64,000 bases of DNA from Ampullaceana balthica. Its lineage: Eukaryota; Mollusca; Gastropoda; Lymnaeidae. The position numbers were made by a program, and so were the translations under genes. This document shows positions 46,226-59,400 of this stretch, piece after piece; position 1 is the stretch's first letter, and each line of letters begins with the position of its first letter. The notes under the pieces were generated by a model. That model did no database searches, was not told where the DNA came from, and saw nothing but the letters and a program-made list of their open reading frames with translations. The DNA lies in the NCBI GenBank assembly GCA_944989445.1, contig CALYLW010000125.1, positions 813,001 through 877,000 on the forward strand, read 5' to 3'.

Positions 46226-49200
46226 CCCTATATATATTGCGCCTAAGCGCGTCCGAAGCCGTGTGTGTGCGTGGGTGCTCGCTATGCGGGGTAACTCCCG
46301 AAAATAAAATAAATTATTGAAAATTAAATAATAAACATTTTGGTGATGAGATTAACAAGACGGCGTTTCTCGCTATAAAATATTGTGACTTGACGTAATA
46401 GTTCGAGCTCATATTAATTTGTAAAATGGAAACAAACTAAAAAGAGCCGCGGTTATTTCAATGAAAAGTGATTTTTTTAATGGTACCATCTGTTTGTGTG
46501 TTTATGTTTGTGTGTATAAGTGTGTGAATAAAGTGAGTGTGTGTGTGTGTCTATGTTGTGAACTAAATGTGATGAAAGGGTTTATTTTTATGTCTGATAA
46601 TGTTGCGCCTCTAACAAAAATACGTATAATTTTTTTGTAAAAAATTACAAAATTAATATTTGTTTGCAAATTACATCTTTACACTGTTTCCTTTATGTAT
46701 TTTCGAGATGTATTTTATTCAGCCGTTCGAAAAATTTATTTGCTTTGGTCTTTCTCCAGATGTCTACATTTATGTTCAACGTTAATCTACCTAAAATTTT
46801 TGTTTACAAACCATAGCCATTGTTTTTTTAGCGCAATATTTTAACAATATTTATATACTATTATTTTCTATTATTTTCTTTATTATCGAATACACGGTAT
46901 AATTTTACCACTTTTCTTTATATCTTTTATATGTTTAATTGAAATACTTAATGTATTTGACATTTTACAAGTTAGTTCTAAATAATCAAATACTAATCAA
47001 ATACTAACAATGTATTCAATGCATTAGAGAAAGAAAGCACATGAGTGAAACCAGATACCAAACACTATAGCTTAGCCACTGTTAATATTCTTTTTGCATA
47101 AATTAAGTCAAACATGCTAGGTAAGTTTTATTTATCAATGATTCTTAGGTGGGATATTTATTTTCGTTCGGTGCTTAAATAGTTTACACGATTTTTTTTT
47201 CTGGAACGATTGCTCCATAAACTGCCCCAAGGAAATAGAAGGAATGAAAAAAAAATCGGTACTGTTATAGACGAAAATGGATTATATATAGGAGTTATAT
47301 GCACGGACCAATGAGTGTGGTTTATAAGTGGAACATATATTTTTATATTGAGTACAACTTTATGACCTTTTGAAATGTACCAATTTTTTATTGGTGGGGT
47401 AAGAGTCAATAATATCGCCCAACCCTGGATGACATAAACACTATAGCTTAGCAACTCGGTGGTCGAGTGGCAGCGAACTGGACTGTCGTACCGATGGTCA
47501 CGGGTTCAAATCCGTGTGAAGGCAAGGGTTTTTTTCCCGGGGCCTAGGGCGTCCCTGAGTCATCCCGCTCCAAATGGGTACCTAACGCTACATGTAGTTA
47601 GGCGGCTGGGTAATGCGTGGAACCCACAAAGCCGTGGCCTGTGATTGCTGCATCACTTGCCAACAGATCATCTGTCATGGTCTGTGGACGCAACTATCTT
47701 CTGCATAGAAGGAGCGTCTGTATAGATAAGATAAGATAACTGTTTTTATACTTTTTGCATAGATTAAACTAAATCAGCAGGGTAAATTTTAAGCCCAGAC
47801 CTTGCGATTCAAAATGTTTCCTTAAAACAAATAAAACCCATGCACACCTTACTTAAGCATCAAAATTCACATAAATAATATGCTTTTCCCATAAAAAATC
47901 ATTGCTAAGAAAGGTATTTAAGAGCTTACAAAACTAAAACATTCATTAAAAAAAATAGTTACATTTCTAGAACAATGAGTGCGTGGCACACACTTCAGGT
48001 ATAAACTGTACGGTTCTTTAAGGTATAAATATATTTAGTGTAAAGACATATCGCGGGTATTACGACTCATATATAGGTTCTAGCTTCAGAAAGTGCGTGC
48101 TCAAGCGAAAAAATACACTAACAGCAACTGATATTTAGACATAACAGCTTGATTTTATTTGAGCAATATTATGCAACGAGGATACATTTTTGTATAAAGA
48201 CTGATTTCGAAGGCAGATCATGTTGTTTACTAAATGGCAGTTTTCTATTAAGCTGTATACACTATCTTGAAAAAATTCTTTTAAAATTATTCTGATTTAA
48301 TATCAAATGACTACAAAAATATCTTATATATTAAAACCATTACCAAATATGTTATTTTATAAGCTAAAAAATGCTACAATGAAAAAAGGCTTAAATACAA
48401 ATACAACGAAAAGTAATCCTTTATTTTAGTGGAACAAGTATCTGCCAACTTATTGCTTTGTTAATACTAGACGAAAAGAGTGGAAAGTCCTTTCAAAATG
48501 ACGCAATTTATTAGAAAATCAATCTCTAGGAATTTAAAAAAAAACAAACATTGTTTTTATGTTAATATTCGTGTGAAAAGAAAATAAGAATCATACACCC
48601 GTAAACCATATTTCCACCCTCCACTAAGCATACATATTCAAATAAATATTATCTGGCTCAAATGTTTGCTATTTCGTCTTAAACTAAGTTCATGCTTAAA
48701 CTATACAATGGAATTGGTGTTTTTCAGAGCATTTTCCTAGAACCAAAGGAATCATATGGAAATATATTTTTAATTTTTTTTTATTCATGTGAAAATAAAT
48801 TGAGCCTTGCCGATTAGATTTTTATAACTCTTAAGTACCTTTCATATTCTGTAGGAGTATATTATATAGAGAAAAGCATGCATTATTAAAGCAGACATCC
48901 CAAAATTGATGGTTAATATTTAAATTCATCGTACTTTCTATTTTCTCGACACACATATCGTGAATTTTATAAGAAGCGGTTGGATTTATCACTACCCTAA
49001 TTTCATGATGCATTTACATTCATTTTTAAGGGAAATTTGAGACCCAAAACCAAATAAAGTTATTTTTTAATTGTGCCTACCCCTGTTCTGGCAAAAAAAT
49101 ACACTAACAGCAACTGATATTGTGACATAACAACTTGATTTTATTTGAGTAATATTATACAACGAGGATAAAGTTTTGTATACAGACTGATTTTTAAAAA

Positions 49201-49824
49201 AAACTATTCTGTTTTAAAATCAAATGCCTACATAATATATGTTATATATTAAGCCGTAACTTATATGTAATTTTATAAGCTAAAAAGGCTCTAATGAAAA
49301 AAGGCTTTAATATAAATAGAAAGAAAAATAATCCGTTATTTAAGTGAAACAAGTATCTGCTAATTTATTGCTTTGTTACTATGCTAAAAAAATATGCTAA
49401 TCGTCTTTAAATAATTTCATACTTAGCTTATAAAATGGAGTGGGTGATTTTAAGAGCTTTTTGCTAGAACCATCGGAATCAAAGATATTGTTTTCACTTT
49501 TTGATTCATGGAAAAAGAAATTGAGCCTTGCCCATTAGTTTTTTGTAACTGTTAAGGACCTTTGTTATTCTGGTAAAGTATATAGAGAAAAGCGTGCGTT
49601 ATTAAAGCAGAAATACCAACATTAATGGGTAATATTTCAATTCATCATACTTTCTATTTTCTAGACACACATATCGTAATTTTTATAAAGAAGGTTTTTG
49701 ATTTATCACTACCCTAATTTCCTGATACGTGTACACTCATTATTGAGGGGAATGTGAAACTCAAATACAAATATATATAACGTCATTGTGCCTACCCGTA
49801 GCATCGCACGGGCATTGCTCTCGT
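46226..49824 (+). mobile_element. Helitron-like tandem unit 1 (with SINE)
   Basis: Starts ccctatatatattgcgccta with a gcgc-ctaa-gcgc palindrome; ends cccgtagcatcgcacggg (5-bp stem) then cattgctctcgt. Length 3599 bp, of which 281 are a SINE. Contains two diverged ~1-kb internal direct repeats (from 48110 and 49090). No Rep/helicase frame. Confidence 0.8.
47457..47737 (+). mobile_element. tRNA-derived SINE, copy 2
   Basis: Same head (cggtggtcgagtggcagcg), box B ggttcaaatcc and gataagataa tail as copy 1. Units 2 and 3 read agcaactgttttt uninterrupted at 51044 and 54346, so this is an exactly defined insertion; the duplicated target is at most aact. Confidence 0.93.
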
Positions 49825-52800
49825 CCCTATATATATTGCGCTTAAGCGCGTCCGAAGCCGTGTGTGTGCGTGGGTGCTCGCTATGCGGGGTAACTCCCGA
49901 AAATAAAATAAATTATTGATAATTAAATAATAAACGTTTTGGTGTCGAGATTAACAAGACGGCGTTTCTCGCTATAAAATATTGTGACTTGACGTAATAG
50001 TTCGAGCTCATATTAATTTGTAAAATGGAAACAAAGTAAAAAGAGCCGCGGTTATTTCAATGAAATGTGATTTTTTTAATGGTACCATCTGTTTGTGTGT
50101 TTACGTTTGTGTGTATAAGTGTGTGAATAAAGTGAGTGTGTGTGTGTTTACGTTGTCAACTAAATGTGATGAAACGGTTTATTTTTATGTCTGATAATGG
50201 TGCGCCTCTAACAAGAATAAGTATATTTTTTTTGTAAAAAATTACAGAATTAATATTTGTTTGCAAATTACATCTTTACACTGTTTCCTTTATGTATTTT
50301 CGAGATGTATTTTATTCAGCCGTCCGAAAAATTTATTTGCTTTGGTCTTACTCCAGATGTCTACATTTATGTTCAACGTTAATCTACCTAACATTTTTGT
50401 TTACAAACCATAGTCATTGTTTTTTTAGCGCAATATTTTAACAATATTTATATACTATTATTTTCTATTATTTTCTTTATTATCAAATACACAGTATCAT
50501 TTTACCACTTTTCTTTATATCTTTTATATGTTTAATTTAAATACTTAATGTATTTGACATTTTACAAGTTAGTTCTAAATAATCAAATACTAATCAAATA
50601 CTAACAATGTATTCAATGCATCAGAGAAAGAAAGCACATGAGTGAAACCAGATACCAAACACTATAGCTTAGCCACTGTTAATATTCTTTTTGCATAAAT
50701 TAAGTCAAACATGCTAGGTAAGCTATATTTATCAATGATTCTTAGGTGGGATATTTATTTTCCTTCGGTGCTTAAATAGTTTACACGATTTTTTTTTCTG
50801 GAACGATTGCTCCATAAACTGCCCCAAGGAAATAGAAGGAATGAAAAAAATAATCGGTACTGTTATAGACGAAAATGGATTATATATAGGAGTTATATGC
50901 ACGGACCAATGAGTGTGGGTAATAAGTGGAACAGTTATTTTTATATTGAGAACAACTTTATGACCTTTTGAAATGTACCATTTATTGGTGGGGTAAGAGT
51001 CAATAATATCGCCCAACCCTGGATGACATAAACACTATAGCTTAGCAACTGTTTTTATACTTTTTGCATATATTAAACTAAATCAGCAGGTTACATTTTA
51101 AGCCCAGACCTTGCGATTCAAAATGTTTCTTTAAAACAAATAAACCCCATGAACACCTTACTTAAGCATCAAAATTCACATAAATAATATGCTTTTCCCC
51201 ATAAAAAATCATTGCTAAGAAAGGTATTTAACAGCTTACAAAACTAAAACATTCATTAAAAAAAATAGTTACATTTCTAGAACAATGAGTTGCGTGGCAC
51301 ACACTTCAGGTATAAACTGTACGGTTCTTTAAGGTATACATATATTTAGTGTAAAGACATATCGCGGGTATTACGACTCATATATAGGTTCTAGCTTCAG
51401 AAAGTGCGTGCTCAAGCGAAAAAATACACTAACAGCAACTGATATTTAGACATAACAGCTTGATTTTATTTCAGCAATATTATGCAACGAGGATGAATTT
51501 TTTTATAAAGACTGATTTCAAAGGCAGATCATGTTGTTTACTAAATGGCAGTTTTCTATTAAGCTGTATACACTTTCTTGAAAAAATTCTTTTTAAATTA
51601 TTCTAATTTAATATCAAATGCCTACAAATATATGTTATATATTAAGACCATTACCAAATATGTCATTTTATAAGCTAAAAAATGCTACAACGAAAAAAGG
51701 CTTAAATACAAATACAACGAAAAGTAATCCTTTATTTTAGTGGAACAAGTATCTGCCAACTTATTGCTTTGTTAATACTAGAAGAAAAGAGTGGAAAGTC
51801 TTTTCAAAATGACGCAATTTATTAGAAAATCAATCTCTAGGAATTTAAATAAAAAAACAAACATTGTTTTTATGTTAATATTCGTGTGTAAAGAAAATAG
51901 CAACCCGTAAACCTTATTTCCACCCTCCACTAAGCATACATATTCAAATAAATATTATCTGGCTCAAATAATAACTAATTCGTCTAAAACTAATTTCATG
52001 CTTAAACTATACAATGGAATTGGTGTTTTTCTGAGCATTTTCCTAGAACCAAAGGAATCATATGGAAATATATTTTTAATTTTTTTTTATTCATGTGAAA
52101 ATAAATTGAGCCTTGCCGATTAGATTTTTATAACTCTTAAGTACCTTTCATATTCTGTAGGAGTATATTATATAGAGAAAAGCATGCGTTATTAAGGCAG
52201 AAATACCAAAATTGATGGTTAATATTTAAATTCATCATACTTTCTATTTTCTCTACACGCATATCGTGAATTTTATAAGACATGGTTTGATTTATCACTA
52301 CCCTAATTTCATGATGCATTTACATTCAATTTTAAGGGAAATTTGAGGCTCAAAACAAAATAAAGTTATTTTTTAATTGTGCCTACCCCTGTTCTGGCAA
52401 AAAATACACTAACAGCAACTGATATTGTGACATAACAACTTGATTTTATTTGAGCAATATTATACAACGATGATAAAATTTTGTATACAGACTGATTTTT
52501 TAAAAAACTATTCTGTTTTAAAATCAAATGCCTACATAATATATGTTATTTATTTAGCCCTAACTTATATGTCATTTTATAAGCTTAAAAAGCTACAATG
52601 AAAAAAGGCTTGAATATAAATATAAAAAGAAAAATAATCCGTTATTTAAGTGAAACAAGTATCTGCCAATTTATTGCTTTGTTACTATGCTAAAAAAATA
52701 TCCAAATCGTCTTGAACTAATTTCATACTTTGCTTATAAAATGGAGTGGGTGATTTTAAGAGCTTTTCCCTAGAACCAAAGGAATCAAAGATATTGATTT

Positions 52801-53130
52801 AATTTTTTGATTTATGGAAAAAGAAATTTAGCCTTGCCCATTAGATTTTTGTAACTGTTAAGGACCTTTGTTATTCTGGTAAAGTTTATCGAGAAAAGAG
52901 TGCGTTATTAAAGCAGAAATACCAAAATTGATGGGAAATATTTAAATTCATTATACTTTCTATTTTCTAGACACACATATCGTGATTTTTATAAAGAAGG
53001 GGTTTGATTTATCACTACCCTAATTTCCTGATACGTTTACACTCATTATTAAGGGGAATGTGAAACTCAAATCCAAATACAGTTATTTTCATTGTGCCTA
53101 CCCGTAGCATCGCACGGGCATTGCTCTCGT
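49825..53130 (+). mobile_element. Helitron-like tandem unit 2
   Basis: 3306 bp, complete by comparison with unit 1, same ends and internal duplicate. Abuts unit 1 with no spacer. Confidence 0.82.
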
Positions 53131-55596
53131 CCCTATATATATTGCGCCTAAGCGCGTCCGAAGCCGTGTGTGTGCGTGGGTGCTCGCTATGCGGGGTAAC
53201 TCCCGAAAATAAAATAAATTATTGAAAATTAAATAATAAACATTTTGGTGTCGAGATTAACAAGACGGCGTTTCTCGCCATAAAATATTGTGATTTGACG
53301 TAATAGTTCGAGCTCATATTAATTTGTAAAATGGAAACAAAGTAAAAAGAGCCGCGGTTATTTCAAAGTGATGTGATTTTTAAATGGTACCATCTGTTTG
53401 AGTGTTTATGTTTGTGTGTATAAGTGTGTGAATAAAGTGAGTGTGTGTGTGTGTTTACGTTGTGAACTAAATGTGATGAAACGGTTTATTTTTATGTCTG
53501 ATAATGTTACGCCTCTAACAAGAATACGTATAATTTTTTTGTAAAAAATTACAGAATTAATATTGGTTTGCAAATTACATCTTTACACTGTTTCCTTTAT
53601 GTATTTTCGAGATGTATTTTATTCAGCCGTTCGAAAAATTTATTTGCTTTGGTCCTTCTCCAGATGTCTACATTTATGTTCAACGTTAATCTACCTAACA
53701 TTTTTGTTTACAAACCATAGTCATTGTTTTTTTAGCGCAATATTTTAACAATATTTATATACTATTATTTTCTATTATTTTCTTTATTATCAAATACACA
53801 GTATCATTTTACCACTTTTCTTTATATCTTTTATATGTTTAATTTAAATACTTAATGTATTTGACATTTTACAAGTTAGTTCTAAATAATCAAATACTTA
53901 TCAAATACTAACAATGTGTTCAATGCATTAGAGAAAGAAAGCACATGAGTGAAACCAGATACCAAACACTATAGCTTAGCCACTGTTAATATTCTTTTTG
54001 CATAAATTAATTCAAACATGCTAGGTAAGTTATATTTATCAATGATTCTTAGGTGGGATATTTATTTTCCTTCGGTGCTTAAATAGTTTACACGATTTTT
54101 TTTTCTGGAACGATTGCTCCATAAACTTCCCCAAGGAAATAGAAGGAATGAAAAAAAAATCGGTACTGTTATAGACGAAAATGGATTTTATATAGGAGTT
54201 ATATGCACGGACCAATGAGTGTGGTTAATAAGTGGAACAGCTATTTTTATATTGAGTACAACTTTATGACCTTTTGAAATGTACCATTTATTGGTGGGGT
54301 AAGAGTCAATAATATCGCCCAACCCTGGATGACATAAACACTTTAGCTTAGCAACTGTTTTTATACTTTTTGCATAGATTAAACTAAATCAGCAGGGTAA
54401 ATTTTAAGCCCAGACCTTGCGATTCAAAATGTTTATTTAAAACAAATAAAACCCATGCACACCTTACTTAAGCATCAAAATTCACAAAAATAATATGCTT
54501 TTCCCATAAAAAATCATTGCTAAGAAAGGTATTTAAGAGCTTACAAAACTAAAACATTCATTAAAAAAATAGTTACATTTCTAGAACAATGAGTGCGTGG
54601 CACTCTTAAGTACCTTTCATATTCTGTAGGAGTATATTATATAGAGAAAAGCATGCGTTATTAAAGCAGACATACCAAAATTGATGGTTAATATTAAAAT
54701 TCATCATACTTTCTATTTTCTCGACACACATATCGTGAATTTTATAAGACGTGGTTTGATTTATCACTACCATAATTTCATGATGCATTTACATTCCATT
54801 TTAAGGGAAATTTGAGACCCAAAACAAAATAAAGTTATTTTTTAATTGTGCCTACCCCTATTCTGGCAAAAAATACACCAACAGCAACTGATATTGTGAC
54901 ATAACAACTTGATTTTATTTGAGCAATATTATACAACGATGATAAAATTTTGTATACAGACTGATTTTTTAAAAACTATTCTGTTTTAAAGTCAAATGCC
55001 TACATAATATATGTTATATATTAAGCCCTAACTTATATGTCATTTTATAAGCTAAAAAAGCTACAATGAAAAAAGGCTTGAATATAAATACAAAGAAAAA
55101 TAATCCGTTATTTAAGTGAAACAAGTGTCTGCCAATTTATTGCTTTATTACAATGCTAAAAAAATATCCTATTCGTCTTGAACTAATTTCATACTTAGCT
55201 TATAAAATGGAGTGGGTGATTTTAAGAGCTTTTCCCTAGAACCAAAGGAATCAAAGATATTGTTTTAATTTTTTGATTTATGGAATAAGAAATTTAGCCT
55301 TGCCCATTAGATTTTTGTAACTGTTAAGGACCTTTGTTATTCTGGTAAAGTATATCGAGAAAAGCGTGCGTTATTAAAGCAGAAATACCAAAATTGATGG
55401 GAAATATTTCAATTCATCATACTTTCTATTTTCTAGACACACATATCGTGATTTTTATAAAGAAGGGGTTTGATTTATCACTACCATAATTTCCTGATAC
55501 GTTTACACTCATTATTAAGGGGAATGTGACACTCAAATCCATATAAGGTTATTTTCATTGTGCCTACCCGTAGCATCGCACGGGCATTGCTCTCGT
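53131..55596 (+). mobile_element. Helitron-like tandem unit 3, internally deleted
   Basis: 2466 bp with the same ends. Lacks ~840 bp relative to unit 2: the join gtggcac/tcttaagtacc at 54598-54605 connects sequences that lie at 51295 and 52134 in unit 2. Confidence 0.82.
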
Positions 55597-56605
55597 ATAT
55601 ATATAAGACGCATTTGTTGTCTGTCTGGTTGTCTGTCTGTTCCCTAATAACTCAAGATCCAGACAACCAAATAACGTGAAATTTGGTACACGTACACAAA
55701 ATTATACCGTAAAGGTTATTAAACAGGTTTCGTTCCATATATATAAGATACTGGGGCCCGGGGGCCCAAAATGTAGTTTTTCCCTATATGAGCTATATAA
55801 AATAAAAATTATTGAAAATTAAGACGTAAAATAATGACGCAAATTAATAAACATTTTGGTGTCGAGATTAACAAGAAGGCGATTATCGCCATAAAATAAT
55901 TTTTTTTGTTGTTGTTGCTTTTGTTGTTGTCGTTGTTGTTTTGTTGTTGTTGCTTTGTTGTTGTTGCTGTTGTTGTTGCTGTTGTTGTTGTAGTTGTTGT
56001 TTTGTTGTTGTTTTGTTGTTGTTTTGTTATTGATGTTTTTGTTGTTGTTTTGTTTTTGTTGTTTTTGCTGTTGTTTTGTTTTTGTGGTTGTTTTTGTTGT
56101 TGTTGCTGTTGTTGTTTCTGTTGTTGTTGCTTTTGCTGTTGTTGCTTTTGTGTTGTTTTTGCTGTTGTTGTTGTTGTCCACATCCCTTGCCCTGCGACGA
56201 CAATGCCCTTCATGTTGTTGTTGCTTTGTTGTTGTTGCTGTTGTAGTTGTTGTTTTGTTGTTGTTGCTTTGTTGTTGCTGTTGTTGTTGTAGTTGTTTTA
56301 TTGTTGTTTTGTTGTTAATTTTGTTGTTTTTGTTGTTGTTTTGTTTTTGTTGTTTTGTTGCTGTTGCTGTTTCTGTTGTTGTTTTTGTCGTTGTTGCTGT
56401 TGTTGTTGCTGTTGTTGTTGTAGTTGTTGTTTTGTTGTTGTTGCTTTGTTGTTGTTGCTTTGTTGTTGTTGCTGTTGTTGTTGTAGTTGTTGTTTGATTT
56501 TGTTTTGTTTTTGTTGTTTGATTTTGTTGTTTTGTTGCTGTTGTTGTTTTTGTTGTTGTTGCTGTTGTTGTTAAACCCGGGCATAGCCGGGTACTTGCCC
56601 CCTAG
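55597..56605 (+). mobile_element. Helitron-like element C, mosaic
   Basis: Follows unit 3 directly, starts atatatataagacgcatttg and ends acccgggcatagccgggt (6-bp stem) then 13 nt ending CTAG. Holds a ~166-bp-array fragment (55752-55800), a piece of the 3.3-kb unit (55803-55895) and the GTT block. Confidence 0.75.
55897..56573. repeat. (GTT)n/(GCT)n-rich trinucleotide block
   Basis: ~670 bp of interrupted GTT/TTG with GCT, split by ~40 bp of other sequence at 56178-56215. The long frames through it are homopolymeric and not credible proteins. Confidence 0.95.
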
Positions 56606-57240
56606 TTGTGTATATAATATACATATTCAAATCTCTAGATTATACGTTAAGCTACTTTTTTACACTCTTGTACCTAGAATTTAATGTCGTACAAATATTT
56701 TATGAATAAAAAAAAAGTATCATGCCGAGATTAAAACACATTGTTGGGTTTATGTTTGGAATAGTCACATGAATATAAAATATTACTGCTATAGGCAGAT
56801 GGCATTATGTATACTATCTTTGTTTGCCTATAATTATATTTCTTAGTAAGTTAATACAAGCCCCTATGGTATGTAAATATAGTACATGGATGAATTAATG
56901 ACAGCACAGGAGGTGAGCTAGGGATGACAGGGTAAAACATATGGAAACACAGTGTTGGTCACTGATGCGTGTCTCACAATGTGTTTTAACAAAGACCAAG
57001 ACACTATCGAAAATCATTGTGTATACAAATTAACATTCAGTAAAAATTACTTTTTTTTAGACACTATGATAAAATGAATTCACTATTAGGCAGTTCAGAA
57101 AAATGAGAGACCTTTTTGTTTACATTTTATTTTGTGTAGTATTTTTAACTAAAAAACGAAACAAAGTGTAACAAATGAGATAACTCTTATATAGCGGAGT
57201 GTTTAACTTTTAAATTTAACTAAAAATTATCAGCTTCACA
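56606..57240. other. Spacer between Helitron-like elements
   Basis: AT-rich, apparently single-copy in the window, no gene. Confidence 0.4.
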
Positions 57241-59311
57241 TCTATATATATAAAAATAAAAGTAGGTCTGTGTGTGTGCATGTCCTTTATAGCTGACTAA
57301 ACCATTCCTCCAATCATCATGAAACTTTTGGAGACTGTTGAGTACCCCCCTGGAATGGTAACTGGCACCTTTTTTTCAAAATTTAACACTCATGGGGCAC
57401 CGGGGGCCCATAATGTCATTTTTTGCTTATATGAGCTATATAAAAATTAGTTTAAGCGCTAGCTACTGTGTAAATTGTTGGGTCTTAACCGAGCTTTGTT
57501 TATAAAAACTTGATAGCCAATATTAAAATACTATTGGGCACTGAACTACTAATAGTCATTCATTTGGGGCTTGGGGACCCAAAAAGTACTTTTTCTTAAA
57601 TGTTTAAGATTATAATTCACCTTGCAGTTATTAACAATCTTTACAAATAATGACACATGTATCCATTATTATACAAATTGAAATGAACAGGTGTTTTAAA
57701 CTTTAAATCTTGCACTGAATGGGCCCTGGGGCTCTTAATGTCACTTTTTGCTTATATGAGCTACATAAAAATTAGTTTATGAGTTAGCTACTGAGTAAAT
57801 GAATGGATCTTAACCAAAATTTGAATACAAAAACTAGGTAGCCCATATAAAAATACTATAGGGCACAGAACTTCAAATGTCCATTCCTTCAGGGCCGGGG
57901 GCCCCAAATGTCTTTTCTTAGTATATGTTTAAGATAGTTCTCCCTATTCAATTTTTCCCGATCTTGAGGAATATAGCTATGAGGAAACTGAATTAAAATG
58001 AACAGGTTTTTTAAATTGACATCTTTCACCGAACGGGCCCAGGGGCCCCTAAATGTCGTTTTTTTCCTTATATTAGCTGTATAAAAGTTAGTTTATGCGT
58101 TAGCTACTGAGTAAATTATTGGATCTTAACCAAACTTTGTATACAAAAACTTTGTAGCCAATATTAAAATACTTAAGGTTTGTGAACTTCTAATTTCTAA
58201 TGTCAATTTCTTCGGGGCCGGGGACCCAAATGTCTTTTTTCATATATGTTTAAGATATTTTTGCCATTCACTTTTTAACGATCTTGATAAATATATCCCT
58301 GATGTAACTGAATTAAAATGAAAAGGTTTTTGAAATTGACATCTCGCACCGAATAAGTCCGGCCCCCTTTATGTCGTTTTCCCCCCCCATTATATTAGCT
58401 ATATTTAAATTAGTTTAAGCGTTAAATAATGAGAAAATAAATGGATTTTGACTAAACCTCGAATATAAAAACTTAAGAACCTAAATTATATTACTATAGG
58501 GCACTGAACTCCTAATGTCCATTCCCACGGAGCTGGGGGCCCAACATGTCATTTTTACTGCACGGTAATAATTGTATTCCCCATTCAATTTTAAACGATA
58601 TTGAGAAATTTAGCTTGAGTACAATGGCAATAACAAATTAAATTATCACTCATTTTTTTGGCCGGGATCCTTAATATCGTTTTTTTCTTTTGTAAGTTTT
58701 TTAATTATTAATTTATTTATCCGTTTGCTATGAAACTTGGATTTTGTTTATTTGCAAACTTCTGCGAAGGTTTCTGTCATAATTTTTTAAAATACATACC
58801 ACTCATTTGTTTCTTTAAATTTAATGATTTTAAAATCATTTATATTAACTTCACCGCCGTCTCTGTCTCTCTCTCTGTCTGTCTGTCGTTCGTCGTCGGG
58901 TGGGCGAAAAAAAAAGAGTAAAAAATGACCCACTTCCCGTGATGCCATCGAGCTGAAATTTGGCACATAGACTCGTGTCACCTAACAATGCATTGTATCA
59001 CAATTGCAGATTGATCGAAAGTACCGTAAATTAAATTAATGCAGTTTTAGTTTATATATATATAAAACTATATGTAGCAGTCACTATTGTTTACATTTTG
59101 CGGGTCACTTGACTTCACGCCAGCCATCTGTGACCATATCTCGTGTTTTAACCAGGTGAAATTCACACAGTTTCAGGCGGTAAATGTTTGTCGCGTTGGA
59201 ACATAATCAATACTTTAAGTTCTGTCTCATATATAAGGGATTTATAGTCAAAAACTTTGTTTTTACGGGGTTGTTTTATTAAATCCCTTATATTAACTTC
59301 ACCGCCGTCTC

Positions 59312-59400
<89 letters not shown>

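Noticed and set aside
48831..54788. A 60-codon reverse frame conserved in all three tandem units (48831, 52137, 54606)
   Set aside because: Its conservation follows from the DNA duplication; substitutions are not biased to silent sites by eye and no domain is seen.
55809..56584. Long frames rich in Cys/Val/Leu or Asn/Thr/Gln
   Set aside because: All six frames stay open because the DNA is a trinucleotide repeat; not evidence of a gene.
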